Shown here piece by piece: positions 35,025 to 44,013 of a stretch of 64,000 nt of DNA. The stretch spans positions 1 to 64,000 of the forward strand of contig JAITRC010000020.1 of assembly GCA_031288615.1 (NCBI GenBank), read 5' to 3'. This stretch comes from Tannerellaceae bacterium. Lineage in GTDB: Bacteria > Bacteroidota > Bacteroidia > Bacteroidales > Tannerellaceae. The translations under genes and the position numbers were made by a program. The notes beneath the pieces are model-generated. The model saw only the letters and a list, made by a program, of their open reading frames with translations, ran no database searches and had not been told where the DNA came from. The stretch's first letter is position 1, and the number at the start of each line of letters is the position of its first letter.

Positions 35025-35848
35025 AGTTGCGCCTCCTGTTCGATATCAGATTGTTCTATACTCAGGCTATTGATGATTACATGCACATTGCTGAGCGCAC
35101 TAAAATTAACCGAAAGTTCCACGTCGGCGGCATAGAAGTTATTGTTGTAGTACGAGTAGTATTCGCTTACCGTACCCACAGAAATACCGGGTGGAAAAAT
35201 GGCCGAAAAACCGCTTGTAATAACTATATCCCCTTTTTCCACTTGCATATGCCGGGGTAATTCTTCCAATTGTGCATGGTAGATACTCCATCCATTCCAT
35301 ACCAGTGAACCAAAAAAACTCGTCCCTGCAAGGCGGCAACTGAGTCGGTGATGAGGATTAAGTATCGGAAGAACAACTGCAAAACGGGAAGATACGTTGG
35401 ACACGATACCCACTACACCTTCCGGAGCAATAACCCCCATTCCAGCAGCAATACCATCTCTTGTTCCCTTATCTATCGTGATGTAGTTATTAACCTGCGC
35501 AATACTGTTATGCACCACCTTCGCCATCACGAATTGATAAGGCGAACCTTCTATAGTATCGTTATCGTGCGGTTGCAGGCGACTTAATTGCAATTGTAGG
35601 TCAATCACTTGCTTCTCCAGTATCCCGTTGCGTGCCGCCAATACTTGATTGGTCTTTTGGATGTTCACGTGAGAAGATATACTTCCTATCGCTGCCGATA
35701 TACTTCCCGTAATTATATTCGTGGAACTGATAAAGGGCACACGCCGATAAGGCGTACTATAAAACATCAAGACCCCCGCAAGCGAAAGCAACAATACAAA
35801 CAACACCCAATGCCGTCGTCTGATAAGGAAGTGCAAAAACTTGTTCAT
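35018..35848 (-). CDS. mreC: Rod shape-determining protein MreC
   Basis: A 276-residue protein with one N-terminal membrane helix (HWVLFVLLLSLAGVLMFY). A short coiled coil (LAARNGILEKQVIDLQLQLS) leads into the periplasmic beta-barrel domain with NYITIDKGTRDGIAAGMGVI and VVGIVSNVSSRFAVVLPIL. The latter two blocks are diagnostic for MreC. It scaffolds the elongasome in the periplasm. It is transcribed after mreB with a 61-base gap and overlaps mreD. Confidence 0.95.
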   Translation of the reverse strand: MNKFLHFLIRRRHWVLFVLLLSLAGVLMFYSTPYRRVPFISSTNIITGSISAAIGSISSHVNIQKTNQVLAARNGILEKQVIDLQLQLSRLQPHDNDTIEGSPYQFVMAKVVHNSIAQVNNYITIDKGTRDGIAAGMGVIAPEGVVGIVSNVSSRFAVVLPILNPHHRLSCRLAGTSFFGSLVWNGWSIYHAQLEELPRHMQVEKGDIVITSGFSAIFPPGISVGTVSEYYSYYNNNFYAADVELSVNFSALSNVHVIINSLSIEQSDIEQEAQLW

Positions 35849-35909
35849 CCTCGTCTATCTTCCTACTGCCACAGATACTGATGAGGATAACCCTGCTCCA
35901 CGTTATACT

Positions 35910-36929
35910 TTAACGGATAAGGAAATTAAACTTTTCGATATTCTTGAGCGCCACTCCCGTCCCGCGAGCTACTGCATGCAAGGGATCATCCGCTACATGA
36001 AATTGTATCCCTATCTTATCGGTCAGTCGTTTATCAAGTCCCCGCATTAAAGCTCCTCCTCCTGCAAGATAGATACCGTTACGTACGATGTCGGCATATA
36101 ACTCAGGGGGCGTCTGTTCCAACGCGCCGAGTATTGCCGTCTCCATTTTCGAGATGGATTTTTCCATACAATGGGCTATCTCTTGGTAAGAAACCGGCAC
36201 CTCCATCGGAAGGGCTGTCATCTGGTTGGGGCCATGGACAAGGTAATCTTCGGGAGGATTATCCAATGTGGCCAATGCCGATCCGACATTTATTTTCACC
36301 ATTTCCGCCGTACGTTCCCCTACTTTTACATTATGCTGACGGCGCATGTATTCCATGATATCTGCTGTCAAATCATCCCCTGCCACGCGGATAGACTTGT
36401 TTGAGACGATACCTCCAAGTGAGATGACGGCAATTTCTGTCGTTCCCCCACCAATATCCACAATCATATTTCCTTCAGGGGCTTCCACATCAATACCGAT
36501 ACCAATAGCCGCTGCCATGGGTTCATAAATCATGTACACATCCCGTCCGCCCGCATGTTCGGCAGAATCCCGTACCGCTCGTAATTCCACTTCCGTACTT
36601 CCTGATGGGATACAGACCACGATCCGTAGTGAGGGCGTATACCAACGGTTTTTGTCACTGATCATTTTGATCAACCCCCGTATCATCTGTTCGGCAGCAA
36701 AGAAATCTGCTATCACTCCATCCCGTAGCGGTCGTACTGTCCGGATGTTTTCATGCGTTTTGCCGTGCATTTGCCGTGCCCGCTCTCCTACCGCCAGCAC
36801 CCTATCCGTACGTTGGTCAAGGGCTACCACTGAAGGCTCGTCCACCACCACTTTCCCATTACGGATAATGATCGTATTGGCAGTCCCTAAATCAATGGCC
36901 AACTCCTGAGTAAATGAAAATAGTCCCAT
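35910..36929 (-). CDS. mreB: Rod shape-determining protein MreB
   Basis: A 339-residue actin homologue. ATP-binding motifs: LAIDLGTANTIIIRNGKVVV (phosphate 1), NMIVDIGGGTTEIAVISLGG (phosphate 2) and GIYLAGGGALMRGLDKRL (adenosine). It forms membrane-associated filaments that orient wall synthesis. Length is normal. It lies 11 bases after purH in the same direction and leads the mreBCD set. Confidence 0.97.
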   Translation of the reverse strand: MGLFSFTQELAIDLGTANTIIIRNGKVVVDEPSVVALDQRTDRVLAVGERARQMHGKTHENIRTVRPLRDGVIADFFAAEQMIRGLIKMISDKNRWYTPSLRIVVCIPSGSTEVELRAVRDSAEHAGGRDVYMIYEPMAAAIGIGIDVEAPEGNMIVDIGGGTTEIAVISLGGIVSNKSIRVAGDDLTADIMEYMRRQHNVKVGERTAEMVKINVGSALATLDNPPEDYLVHGPNQMTALPMEVPVSYQEIAHCMEKSISKMETAILGALEQTPPELYADIVRNGIYLAGGGALMRGLDKRLTDKIGIQFHVADDPLHAVARGTGVALKNIEKFNFLIR

Positions 36930-36940
36930 AATGAAGTATG

Positions 36941-38482
36941 TTAATGTTTGAAGTGGCGCACTCCCGTTTTGGCCATCGCTAATCCATGCTTGTCACAACT
37001 GCTTACCGACAGGGCATCGTTAATCGACCCTCCTGGCTGTATTATGGCCGTGATACCGGCTTCGGCGGCTATCTCTACACAATCGGGAAAAGGAAAGAAA
37101 GCATCAGAGGCCATTACAGCCCCTTGAAGATCGAATCCGAAAGTCTTTGCCTTTTCAATGGCCTGTCGGAGCGCATCCACTCGTGAGGTCTGCCCGACTC
37201 CCGATGCACACAACTGCTTATTTTTCACTAATGTGATGGCGTTTGACTTACTGTGCTTCACCACCTTATTGGCGAAAAGCATATCCTCTATTTCCTGTGC
37301 AACGGGTTTATGTACGGTGAGAATCTGTAAATCCGCCGACGCCTGTACGGAATCGTCTCGATCTTGTACTAATGCTCCGTTCAGTAAACTACGGTACTGT
37401 TTACGGGGTAACTCTCCCTGCGGGTTATACACCAGAATAATTCTGTTCTTTTTCTGTTTGAGTATCGCCAGGGCATCTTCCGTATAGGCTGGAGCCAGAA
37501 TGATTTCAAAGAAAATCGTATGAATAGACTCAGCCGCTTTGGCGGTCACTTCAGTATTAGTCACGAGAATCCCGCCGAAAGCAGAAACAGGGTCACAGGC
37601 CAAGGCATCCGTCCAAGCTTCTTCCACCGTAACGCGAGAAGCGATACCGCAAGCGTTATTGTGCTTGATGACCGCAAAGGTCGTTTCTCTGAAATCACCA
37701 ATTAAACCGAGAGCGGCCTCAATGTCCAGCATATTATTGTAGGATATCTCCTTCCCTTGAATCTGGGAAAAGACGCCTGCAAGATTCCCGTAAAAACAAG
37801 CTTGTTGGTGAGGATTCTCTCCATAACGCAAAGGCAATGGGCTGTTTACAGCCATTCGGAAATGCCCTCCGTCGCCGACTTGCGCATCCCCTTCATTGAA
37901 ATAATGATAGATAGCTGTGTCATAACCCGACGTCACGGCAAAGGCTTTCTGTGCCAACATACGCCGTTCCGCCAATGTCGAAAAGGCTCCGTTCCGTTCA
38001 AGTAATTCTCCTAACGTTTCATATTGCCCCTTGGAAGCTATCACCACTACGTCTGCAAAATTCTTGGCCGCCGCCCGAATAAGGGAAATGCCTCCAATGT
38101 CAATTTTTTCGATAATCTCCTCCATCGGAGCATTCTCCGCAACAGTCTGCTCAAAGGGATAAAGGTCTATAATCACCAAGTCAAACTCCGGAATATCATA
38201 ACGATGTAGCTGCTCTCCATCTTCTTGTTCGCTACGCCGCGACAAAATACCTCCGAACACTTTTGGGTGCAAAGTTTTCACCCGTCCGCCAAGTATCGAC
38301 GGATAGCCCGTCAACTCTTCCACCGCTTGGCAAGGAAACCCTAAGGAATGAATAAACGCCTGCGTTCCTCCTGTCGAAACGAATGCGACCCCCTCTTTGT
38401 GGAGCTTCTCAAGAAGACCATCCAGCCCCCCTTTATTGTACACTGATATTAAAGCCCGCCTAATTGGCTTCTTGTCAACCAT
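36941..38482 (-). CDS. purH: Bifunctional AICAR transformylase / IMP cyclohydrolase
   Basis: A 513-residue enzyme for the last two steps of purine synthesis. The N-terminal MGS-like IMP cyclohydrolase domain includes RRALISVYNKGGLDGL, VSTGGTQAFI, GYPSILGGRVKTLHPK and RAAAKNF. The C-terminal transformylase domain includes LRYGENPHQQACFYG, KHNNACGIA with the catalytic Lys-His, VKHSKSNAITL and the terminal GGSINDALSV. The minus strand has TACCTTTG (plus-strand 38537-38544) 54 bases before the ATG. It heads the leftward unit with mreBCD. Confidence 0.97.
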   Translation of the reverse strand: MVDKKPIRRALISVYNKGGLDGLLEKLHKEGVAFVSTGGTQAFIHSLGFPCQAVEELTGYPSILGGRVKTLHPKVFGGILSRRSEQEDGEQLHRYDIPEFDLVIIDLYPFEQTVAENAPMEEIIEKIDIGGISLIRAAAKNFADVVVIASKGQYETLGELLERNGAFSTLAERRMLAQKAFAVTSGYDTAIYHYFNEGDAQVGDGGHFRMAVNSPLPLRYGENPHQQACFYGNLAGVFSQIQGKEISYNNMLDIEAALGLIGDFRETTFAVIKHNNACGIASRVTVEEAWTDALACDPVSAFGGILVTNTEVTAKAAESIHTIFFEIILAPAYTEDALAILKQKKNRIILVYNPQGELPRKQYRSLLNGALVQDRDDSVQASADLQILTVHKPVAQEIEDMLFANKVVKHSKSNAITLVKNKQLCASGVGQTSRVDALRQAIEKAKTFGFDLQGAVMASDAFFPFPDCVEIAAEAGITAIIQPGGSINDALSVSSCDKHGLAMAKTGVRHFKH

Positions 38483-38536
38483 CCCTTATTTGACCTTTGT
38501 TTTCCTATTGTTTGTCGGAAAAACGGTATGCTGTCG

Positions 38537-38544
38537 CAAAGGTA
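38537..38544 (-). promoter_or_regulatory. -7 element of purH
   Basis: The minus strand reads TACCTTTG, a full TAnnTTTG match, 54 bases before the purH ATG. Confidence 0.5.
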
Positions 38545-38612
38545 ATTTTAATTCTTGATATACTGAGGGCTGTCCTTCGTCTTCAGAGTTGTCTCTTCTT
38601 ACCGATTTTTTA

Positions 38613-38620
38613 TACTTTTG
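38613..38620 (+). promoter_or_regulatory. -7 element of cysD
   Basis: TACTTTTG matches TAnnTTTG, 23 bases before the chosen cysD ATG at 38644. It rules out the longer upstream frame as the real start. Confidence 0.5.
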
Positions 38621-38643
38621 GGGTCGCAAAACGATTGGAGAGT

Positions 38644-39546
38644 ATGGGTTATGGAATGAATCATTTGAGAGAACTGGAATCCGAATCGGTGTACGTTATC
38701 CGAGAGGTGGCGGCACAGTTCGAGAAGCCAGGGTTGCTTTTCTCAGGCGGTAAGGACTCTATCGTGATGGCGTGGTTAGCACAAAAGGCTTTTTATCCTG
38801 CCTCCATCCCTTTCCCTTTTGTCCACATTGATACCGGACACAATTTTGAGGAAACGATACAGTATCGTGACGATATTGTCAAACGTATGGGGGTGCGCCT
38901 TATTATCGGTTCCGTACAAGAATCTATTGACAAGGGAAGGGCAGCCGAAGAACATGGCTTCAATGCCAGCCGGAACAAGTTGCAAACCGTCACGTTGTTA
39001 GATACTATTGAACAGTATAAGTTTGATGCCTTGCTCGGTGGCGCACGTCGTGACGAAGAGAAAGCGAGGGCTAAGGAACGATTCTTTTCGCACCGCGACG
39101 AGTTCGGTCAGTGGGATCCCAAAAACCAACGTCCGGAACTATGGAATCTCTTCAACGGCAAAAAGCAGTTGGGAGAGCACTTCCGGATTTTCCCGCTCAG
39201 CAATTGGACAGAGATGGATGTATGGCAATACATCCTCACCGAAGGTATAGACCTTCCAAGTTTGTACTATACCCATGAACGTGACGTCTTTGAACGTGAA
39301 GGGATGTGGCTTGCCTACTATCCTTTCATGAAACTAAAGGAAGGAGAGAAAGTGATCAAGAAGCGGGTACGATGTCGTACGATTGGAGACATCACGTGTA
39401 CCGGCCTCACCATTTCGGAAGCATATAAGGTGGAAGATATTGTCGGGGAAATTGCCGCTTCGCGAGAAACAGAGCGCGGTGGACGAACGGATGACAAGCG
39501 ATCCGAAGCTTCCATGGAAGACCGAAAAAAAGAAGGCTACTTCTAA
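38644..39546 (+). CDS. cysD: Sulfate adenylyltransferase subunit 2
   Basis: A 300-residue PP-loop ATP pyrophosphatase that forms adenosine phosphosulfate with CysN. HLRELESESVYVIREVAAQF and the PP-loop LLFSGGKDSIVMAWLA (near residue 35) are followed by HIDTGHNFEET, LLGGARRDEEKARAKER, the FPLSNWTEMDVWQYI block and the terminal EDRKKEGYF. All are typical. The start was placed at 38644 because TACTTTTG lies at 38613-38620. cysN follows 12 bases later. No cysC, cysH or sulfite reductase is in the window. Confidence 0.95.
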   Translation: MGYGMNHLRELESESVYVIREVAAQFEKPGLLFSGGKDSIVMAWLAQKAFYPASIPFPFVHIDTGHNFEETIQYRDDIVKRMGVRLIIGSVQESIDKGRAAEEHGFNASRNKLQTVTLLDTIEQYKFDALLGGARRDEEKARAKERFFSHRDEFGQWDPKNQRPELWNLFNGKKQLGEHFRIFPLSNWTEMDVWQYILTEGIDLPSLYYTHERDVFEREGMWLAYYPFMKLKEGEKVIKKRVRCRTIGDITCTGLTISEAYKVEDIVGEIAASRETERGGRTDDKRSEASMEDRKKEGYF

Positions 39547-39558
39547 GCAGACAAATCT

Positions 39559-40818
39559 ATGGCGAGTTACTTGGATATGGAGCTCTTGCGTTTTACCACC
39601 GCAGGTAGTGTGGATGACGGAAAAAGTACGCTGATCGGGCGGTTGTTATACGATAGTAAATCCATTTTCGAGGATCAATTGGAAGCAGTCAAAGCTGCCA
39701 GTGAGCGCATGGGGAACAAAGAGTTTAATCTCGCCCTCCTTACCGACGGCCTCCGCGCCGAACGGGAACAAGGTATCACCATTGACGTCGCTTATCGTTA
39801 TTTCGCCACCCCCAAACGCAAGTTCATCATCGCAGATACGCCTGGACACATTGAGTACACCCGAAATATGGTCACCGGCGCTTCTACGGCCGATGCCGCC
39901 ATTATCCTTGTTGACGCCCGTAACGGCATTGTCGAACAGACCCGCCGCCATTCATGCATTGCCTCGTTATTGCGACTTCCTGATGTGGTGGTGGCCATCA
40001 ACAAGATGGATCTTGTGAATTTTTCGCAGGAGATATTCGAGCAGATACGGGCTGAATACGGGGAGGTGGCCAGGAAACTGGGCTTGAAGCGGGTGTACTA
40101 CATCCCCATTTCAGCGCGCGACGGGGATAATGTCGTCAATCCGTCCGAGCGCATGCCTTGGTTTAAAGACAAGCCTCTTTTAGAGTTGCTCGAAGAGCTC
40201 CCCGTCGGGGGAGAAGGCCGTGCTGCTGCCGGACGATTCCCCGTGCAATACGTCATCCGCCCTCAAAAGGACGAGTATCATGACTACCGTGCTTATGCCG
40301 GACGTATTGCCGGAGGTCATTTCAAGGTCGGAGACCCTATCATCGTGTTGCCTTCAGGGTCTACGTCTGTAATTGCAGGTATTGAAGAGATGGGGGTAGA
40401 GCTTGAATGTGCATGGGCGCCAGAATCCGTCGCTATCCGTCTCAAAGACAATATAGATATAAGCAGAGGCGACATGATCGTCAAAAGCGATGAGCTTCCT
40501 TTGGTGAGTAACGAAGTATCCCTTTTAATATGTTGGTTGAACCACCGCCCCTTGCATGTCGGCAGTAAGTACATTATCCGTCACACCACCAATGAATTGA
40601 TCGGGATAGTCAAAGAGATACAGTCCAAAATAGACGTCAATACACTTGACGAAGTGTCCGGCGATATGGAGGTACGGATGAACGACATCGCTCGTATCCT
40701 CCTCAAGACCGCCAAGCCTCTCAAGTACGACCCATACGCTGAAAATCGCACTACCGGTAGCCTTGTTCTTATCGACGAAGCAACCTTCGAAACTGTCGGC
40801 GCCGGCATGATTATCTAA
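39559..40818 (+). CDS. cysN: Sulfate adenylyltransferase subunit 1 (GTPase)
   Basis: A 419-residue EF-Tu-like GTPase that drives sulfate activation by CysD. G1 is TAGSVDDGKSTLIGRLLYDS, the switch region EREQGITIDVAYRYF, G3 DTPGHIEYTRN and G4 INKMDLV. Beta-barrel domains follow. No APS-kinase (CysC) domain is fused at the C-terminus. ATG at 39559 or 39577 are both possible. It pairs with cysD, and the products would make APS for sulfur assimilation or sulfated compounds; the downstream path cannot be told from this window. Confidence 0.95.
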   Translation: MASYLDMELLRFTTAGSVDDGKSTLIGRLLYDSKSIFEDQLEAVKAASERMGNKEFNLALLTDGLRAEREQGITIDVAYRYFATPKRKFIIADTPGHIEYTRNMVTGASTADAAIILVDARNGIVEQTRRHSCIASLLRLPDVVVAINKMDLVNFSQEIFEQIRAEYGEVARKLGLKRVYYIPISARDGDNVVNPSERMPWFKDKPLLELLEELPVGGEGRAAAGRFPVQYVIRPQKDEYHDYRAYAGRIAGGHFKVGDPIIVLPSGSTSVIAGIEEMGVELECAWAPESVAIRLKDNIDISRGDMIVKSDELPLVSNEVSLLICWLNHRPLHVGSKYIIRHTTNELIGIVKEIQSKIDVNTLDEVSGDMEVRMNDIARILLKTAKPLKYDPYAENRTTGSLVLIDEATFETVGAGMII

Positions 40819-40853
40819 GAGAAATACCCCAATCATGGGATTGTGAAGTGGTA

Positions 40854-40876
40854 GGAGGCCAAATACTTTTGCCTCC
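40854..40876 (+). promoter_or_regulatory. susC promoter with a 10-bp inverted repeat over the -7 box
   Basis: The -7 element TACTTTTG is at 40864-40871, with ATTG at 40840-40843 as a possible -33. GGAGGCCAAA (40854-40863) and TTTTGCCTCC (40867-40876) are inverted copies with one mismatch and a 3-base spacer, overlapping the -7 box. This is a plausible operator. Confidence 0.5.
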
Positions 40877-40896
40877 ACACAAATTCACAATTCGCC

Positions 40897-43800
40897 ATGA
40901 AGAAAAACTATTTTTTCAGTATCGGGAGGCAACGTATCCTCACCCTACTCCTCGTTACCTTCACTTTAGTATCGGCAACGACGACAGTAACGGCACAACG
41001 ACGGAATGTAGTCATCCAGGGGCATATCGTCGACGAACGTACTAAGGAGGCCATTATCGGCGCTAACGTTTTCCTTCCCTCAGAACGTACGGGAGATATT
41101 TCCGACTCAAACGGGAGCTTTCAGCTCACCGCCCGTACCTTACCCACCACCCTCACTGTCAGTTTCATCGGGTATCGTACCCAGGAGTTGGAGGTTTACA
41201 GTGCCGACCAGCCTGTCACCATCTACTTGCGGGAAGACTTCAGCCTCTTGAATGAAGTCGTCGTGGTTGGCTATGGTACCCAGAAACGTAAAGAATTGAC
41301 CGGTGCCATCGCTTCAGTTCCGGCCGCATCGCTCCAACAGGCCGTTACTTCTTTCGACAATGCACTCTCAGGCGTTGTGGCCGGCTTGAATGTCACACAA
41401 AGCTCAGGGCAGCCCGGTGCTACCTCCACCGTTCGTATACGCGGTGGCAATTCCATCACCGGCGGCAACGAACCGCTTTACGTCATCGACGGTTTTATTC
41501 TCTATAATGACAATAACAGCACGCGCACCGGCGGCGGTAAGTTTGACGGCGGCCTCAACCCCTTATCTTCCCTCAATGCCGGCGATATAGAATCCATCGA
41601 AGTCCTCAAAGACGTTTCCGCCACTGCCATTTACGGCTCGCGAGGCGCCAATGGCGTCATCCTCATCACCACCCGCAAAGGGCACAAGGGTAGTAACACC
41701 GTAAATTACCAACTAACACTCGGTACTCAGCATGCTTCCCGCAAACTTGACCTCCTTAACGCCGCCCAATGGGGCGAACTGTACAATGAATTGACGGCCG
41801 GAAGCGACGTCAAATCCGTTACCGCCGACGAGATTGCGCTTGCCGCAGGTAGCGACTGGCAAGACGCCGCCCTCCGTTCGGGTTCCTCGCAGAACCATCA
41901 ACTTTCTATCAGCGGCGGCGACGAACGTACCCGCTACCTCATCTCCGGCAACTATAATCATCAGGAAGGTATCCTTCTTAACACCGGCTTTACCCGCTAC
42001 GCGGGACGACTTAACTTCGACCGCGACCTATCCCGTAACCTCGTTGTCGGTGTCAACATCTCCGCCGCTCATGCCGCCCAAGAAGGACTCACTAACCTCA
42101 GTGCCAACTACTCTGCCGGTCGTGTTGCCGGCCCCTTCGACTATGCCCTGCGCCTTTCACCGGTCATTCCCGTCTATGCTCCCGACGGTAAGTTCAATTA
42201 CGCCAATCGCTTTGAAACAGGTGACTTCAATATCGGGGGTCGTACCGTCAATCCTATCTCCGACCTTATTAATACCCAAGCTGTCACCGAAAACACCTCG
42301 TTTATTGGCAATTTCTTTGCGCAATACACCCTTCTCCCCGGCCTTGTAGCCAAGATTAATACGGGCGTCAACCTCAGCAATACCGTACAGAACTTCTACG
42401 CCCCTTCTACTTCCGCCGCCGGATTGCTTACCCAAGGTTACGGATCAATAGGCAACAAAAAAGCCAACTCTTCGCAAGTAGAGGTTACCCTCAACTACAC
42501 TAACCGTCTCAGCGAAAACCATGCCCTCGACCTGCTCGCCGGCTATACCACACAACAGACCCACGTGCAGTATTCTGCCGCCTCCGCAAGTAACTTCCCC
42601 AACGAATCGTTAGGGTATAAGAACCTTGCCGGTGCCTCTACCCTCGTACCTGCCACTTCAGGTGCCTATGAGTCGGTGCTTAACTCCTTACTTGGGCGCG
42701 TGAACTACACTTTTCTTGACCGTTACAACCTCACCGCCACACTTCGCGGTGACGCTTCTTCACGTTTCGCCGCTAAACATCGCCTTGCCGTCTTCCCTTC
42801 GTTAGGTCTCTCGTGGAATATTGACCAAGAGCCTTTCTTTCGTAGCAATACGACGACCGTAAAGCTCCGACTGAGTACAGGGCAAGTTGGTAATCAGGAG
42901 ATTGGTGATTATAAATACGAAGGTACATACACGCCTATCCTCTATTCTCTGGGAGGGAAACTTGTTACCGGGTACGAACGCAAGAATCGTTCCAATCCCG
43001 ACCTCCGTTGGGAAACGACTACCCAGCATAATGTCGGTTTGGATGTGGCCTTTGCACAAGGGCGCTACGCGTTCACGCTGGATGCGTACTCTAAAAAGAC
43101 GACCGACCTGCTGGTAGAAATACCGATTGAGATTACTTCCGGCTTCAGTAGCGAATTGCGTAACGTTGGCAATGTGGTTAACCGGGGTATTGAAGCGAGT
43201 ATCTCTGCTGTCCTCATCAAGAAGCGCAATCTCTCTTGGAATGTTTCGGCTAATATCGCTCATAACCGCAATGAGGTAACGTCTCTGGGTGGGACGGTGC
43301 CTTATTTTCTGCCTTCCTTCGAAGAATACCTGCCGTTAGCAGAAGTTAATCCGCTTATCGTCAAGGTTGGTGAGCCGCTCGGCTCTTTTTACGGACGTAT
43401 CTTCGAAGGCGTCGACGCTTTCACCGGTGACGCCTTGTTTAAAGACATTAACAAGGATGGTACTGTCAATGATGAAGACCGTACCGTCATCGGTAATATA
43501 CAACCTGACTTCACCTACGGCTTTTCGTCCACCCTTAACTGGAAGCGTTTCGATATCGCCCTGCTTTTACAAGGCAGCGTTGGCAATCAGCTCTATAATG
43601 CCCTCAGACATAACCTCGAAACCCCCACTACTACCTATAATGTCTCCACCACCCTCCTCGACCGATGGACACCCGACCATACTAATACCTCCGTCCCCAG
43701 AGCCAAAGTGCAGTCGTACATTAACCTTGACGATCGCTACATTGAGGACGCGTCCTTCCTCCGTCTTCGCAATCTTTCCTTCGGATATACCTTGCCGGGG

Positions 43801-44001
43801 AAGGTTGTTTCACTCCCTAACGCTAGTCTTCGCCTAGCTCTCTCGGCTCAAAACCTACTGACCTTTACTTCTTACAGCGGTTTCGACCCTGAAGCTTCCC
43901 GCTTCGGTGGTGATGAGAGTAATAGTCTCTATCAAGGTATTGACTTAGGTGCATATCCTGCTGCGCGCAGCTATCTTTTCTCCCTTTCACTCACATTTTA
44001 A
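40897..44001 (+). CDS. SusC-family TonB-dependent outer-membrane transporter
   Basis: A 1034-residue receptor. A signal peptide (ILTLLLVTFTLVSATTTVTA) is followed by a CarboxypepD-regulatory-like domain (VIQGHIVDERTKEAIIGANV...TLTVSFIGYRTQELEV). Then come the SusC plug signature VVVGYGTQKRKELTGAI, the NALSGVVAGLNV...IRIRG-type block and YVIDGF. The large C-terminal beta-barrel ends in an aromatic residue (SLSLTF). With the SusD protein encoded 12 bases later it forms a substrate-import complex. No glycosidase or peptidase genes sit beside the pair, so the substrate is unknown. Strand composition is C-rich, unlike the first 11 kb. Confidence 0.95.
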   Translation: MKKNYFFSIGRQRILTLLLVTFTLVSATTTVTAQRRNVVIQGHIVDERTKEAIIGANVFLPSERTGDISDSNGSFQLTARTLPTTLTVSFIGYRTQELEVYSADQPVTIYLREDFSLLNEVVVVGYGTQKRKELTGAIASVPAASLQQAVTSFDNALSGVVAGLNVTQSSGQPGATSTVRIRGGNSITGGNEPLYVIDGFILYNDNNSTRTGGGKFDGGLNPLSSLNAGDIESIEVLKDVSATAIYGSRGANGVILITTRKGHKGSNTVNYQLTLGTQHASRKLDLLNAAQWGELYNELTAGSDVKSVTADEIALAAGSDWQDAALRSGSSQNHQLSISGGDERTRYLISGNYNHQEGILLNTGFTRYAGRLNFDRDLSRNLVVGVNISAAHAAQEGLTNLSANYSAGRVAGPFDYALRLSPVIPVYAPDGKFNYANRFETGDFNIGGRTVNPISDLINTQAVTENTSFIGNFFAQYTLLPGLVAKINTGVNLSNTVQNFYAPSTSAAGLLTQGYGSIGNKKANSSQVEVTLNYTNRLSENHALDLLAGYTTQQTHVQYSAASASNFPNESLGYKNLAGASTLVPATSGAYESVLNSLLGRVNYTFLDRYNLTATLRGDASSRFAAKHRLAVFPSLGLSWNIDQEPFFRSNTTTVKLRLSTGQVGNQEIGDYKYEGTYTPILYSLGGKLVTGYERKNRSNPDLRWETTTQHNVGLDVAFAQGRYAFTLDAYSKKTTDLLVEIPIEITSGFSSELRNVGNVVNRGIEASISAVLIKKRNLSWNVSANIAHNRNEVTSLGGTVPYFLPSFEEYLPLAEVNPLIVKVGEPLGSFYGRIFEGVDAFTGDALFKDINKDGTVNDEDRTVIGNIQPDFTYGFSSTLNWKRFDIALLLQGSVGNQLYNALRHNLETPTTTYNVSTTLLDRWTPDHTNTSVPRAKVQSYINLDDRYIEDASFLRLRNLSFGYTLPGKVVSLPNASLRLALSAQNLLTFTSYSGFDPEASRFGGDESNSLYQGIDLGAYPAARSYLFSLSLTF

Positions 44002-44013
44002 ATAGACATAGCC

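Noticed and set aside
38497..38643. Upstream extension of cysD
   Set aside because: It contains the TACTTTTG promoter and no CysD-like sequence.
40875..40896. CACAAATTCACA before susC as a fourth copy of the dispersed repeat
   Set aside because: Only 12 bases match and the GTTAACG half is absent; chance is likely in an AT-rich leader.
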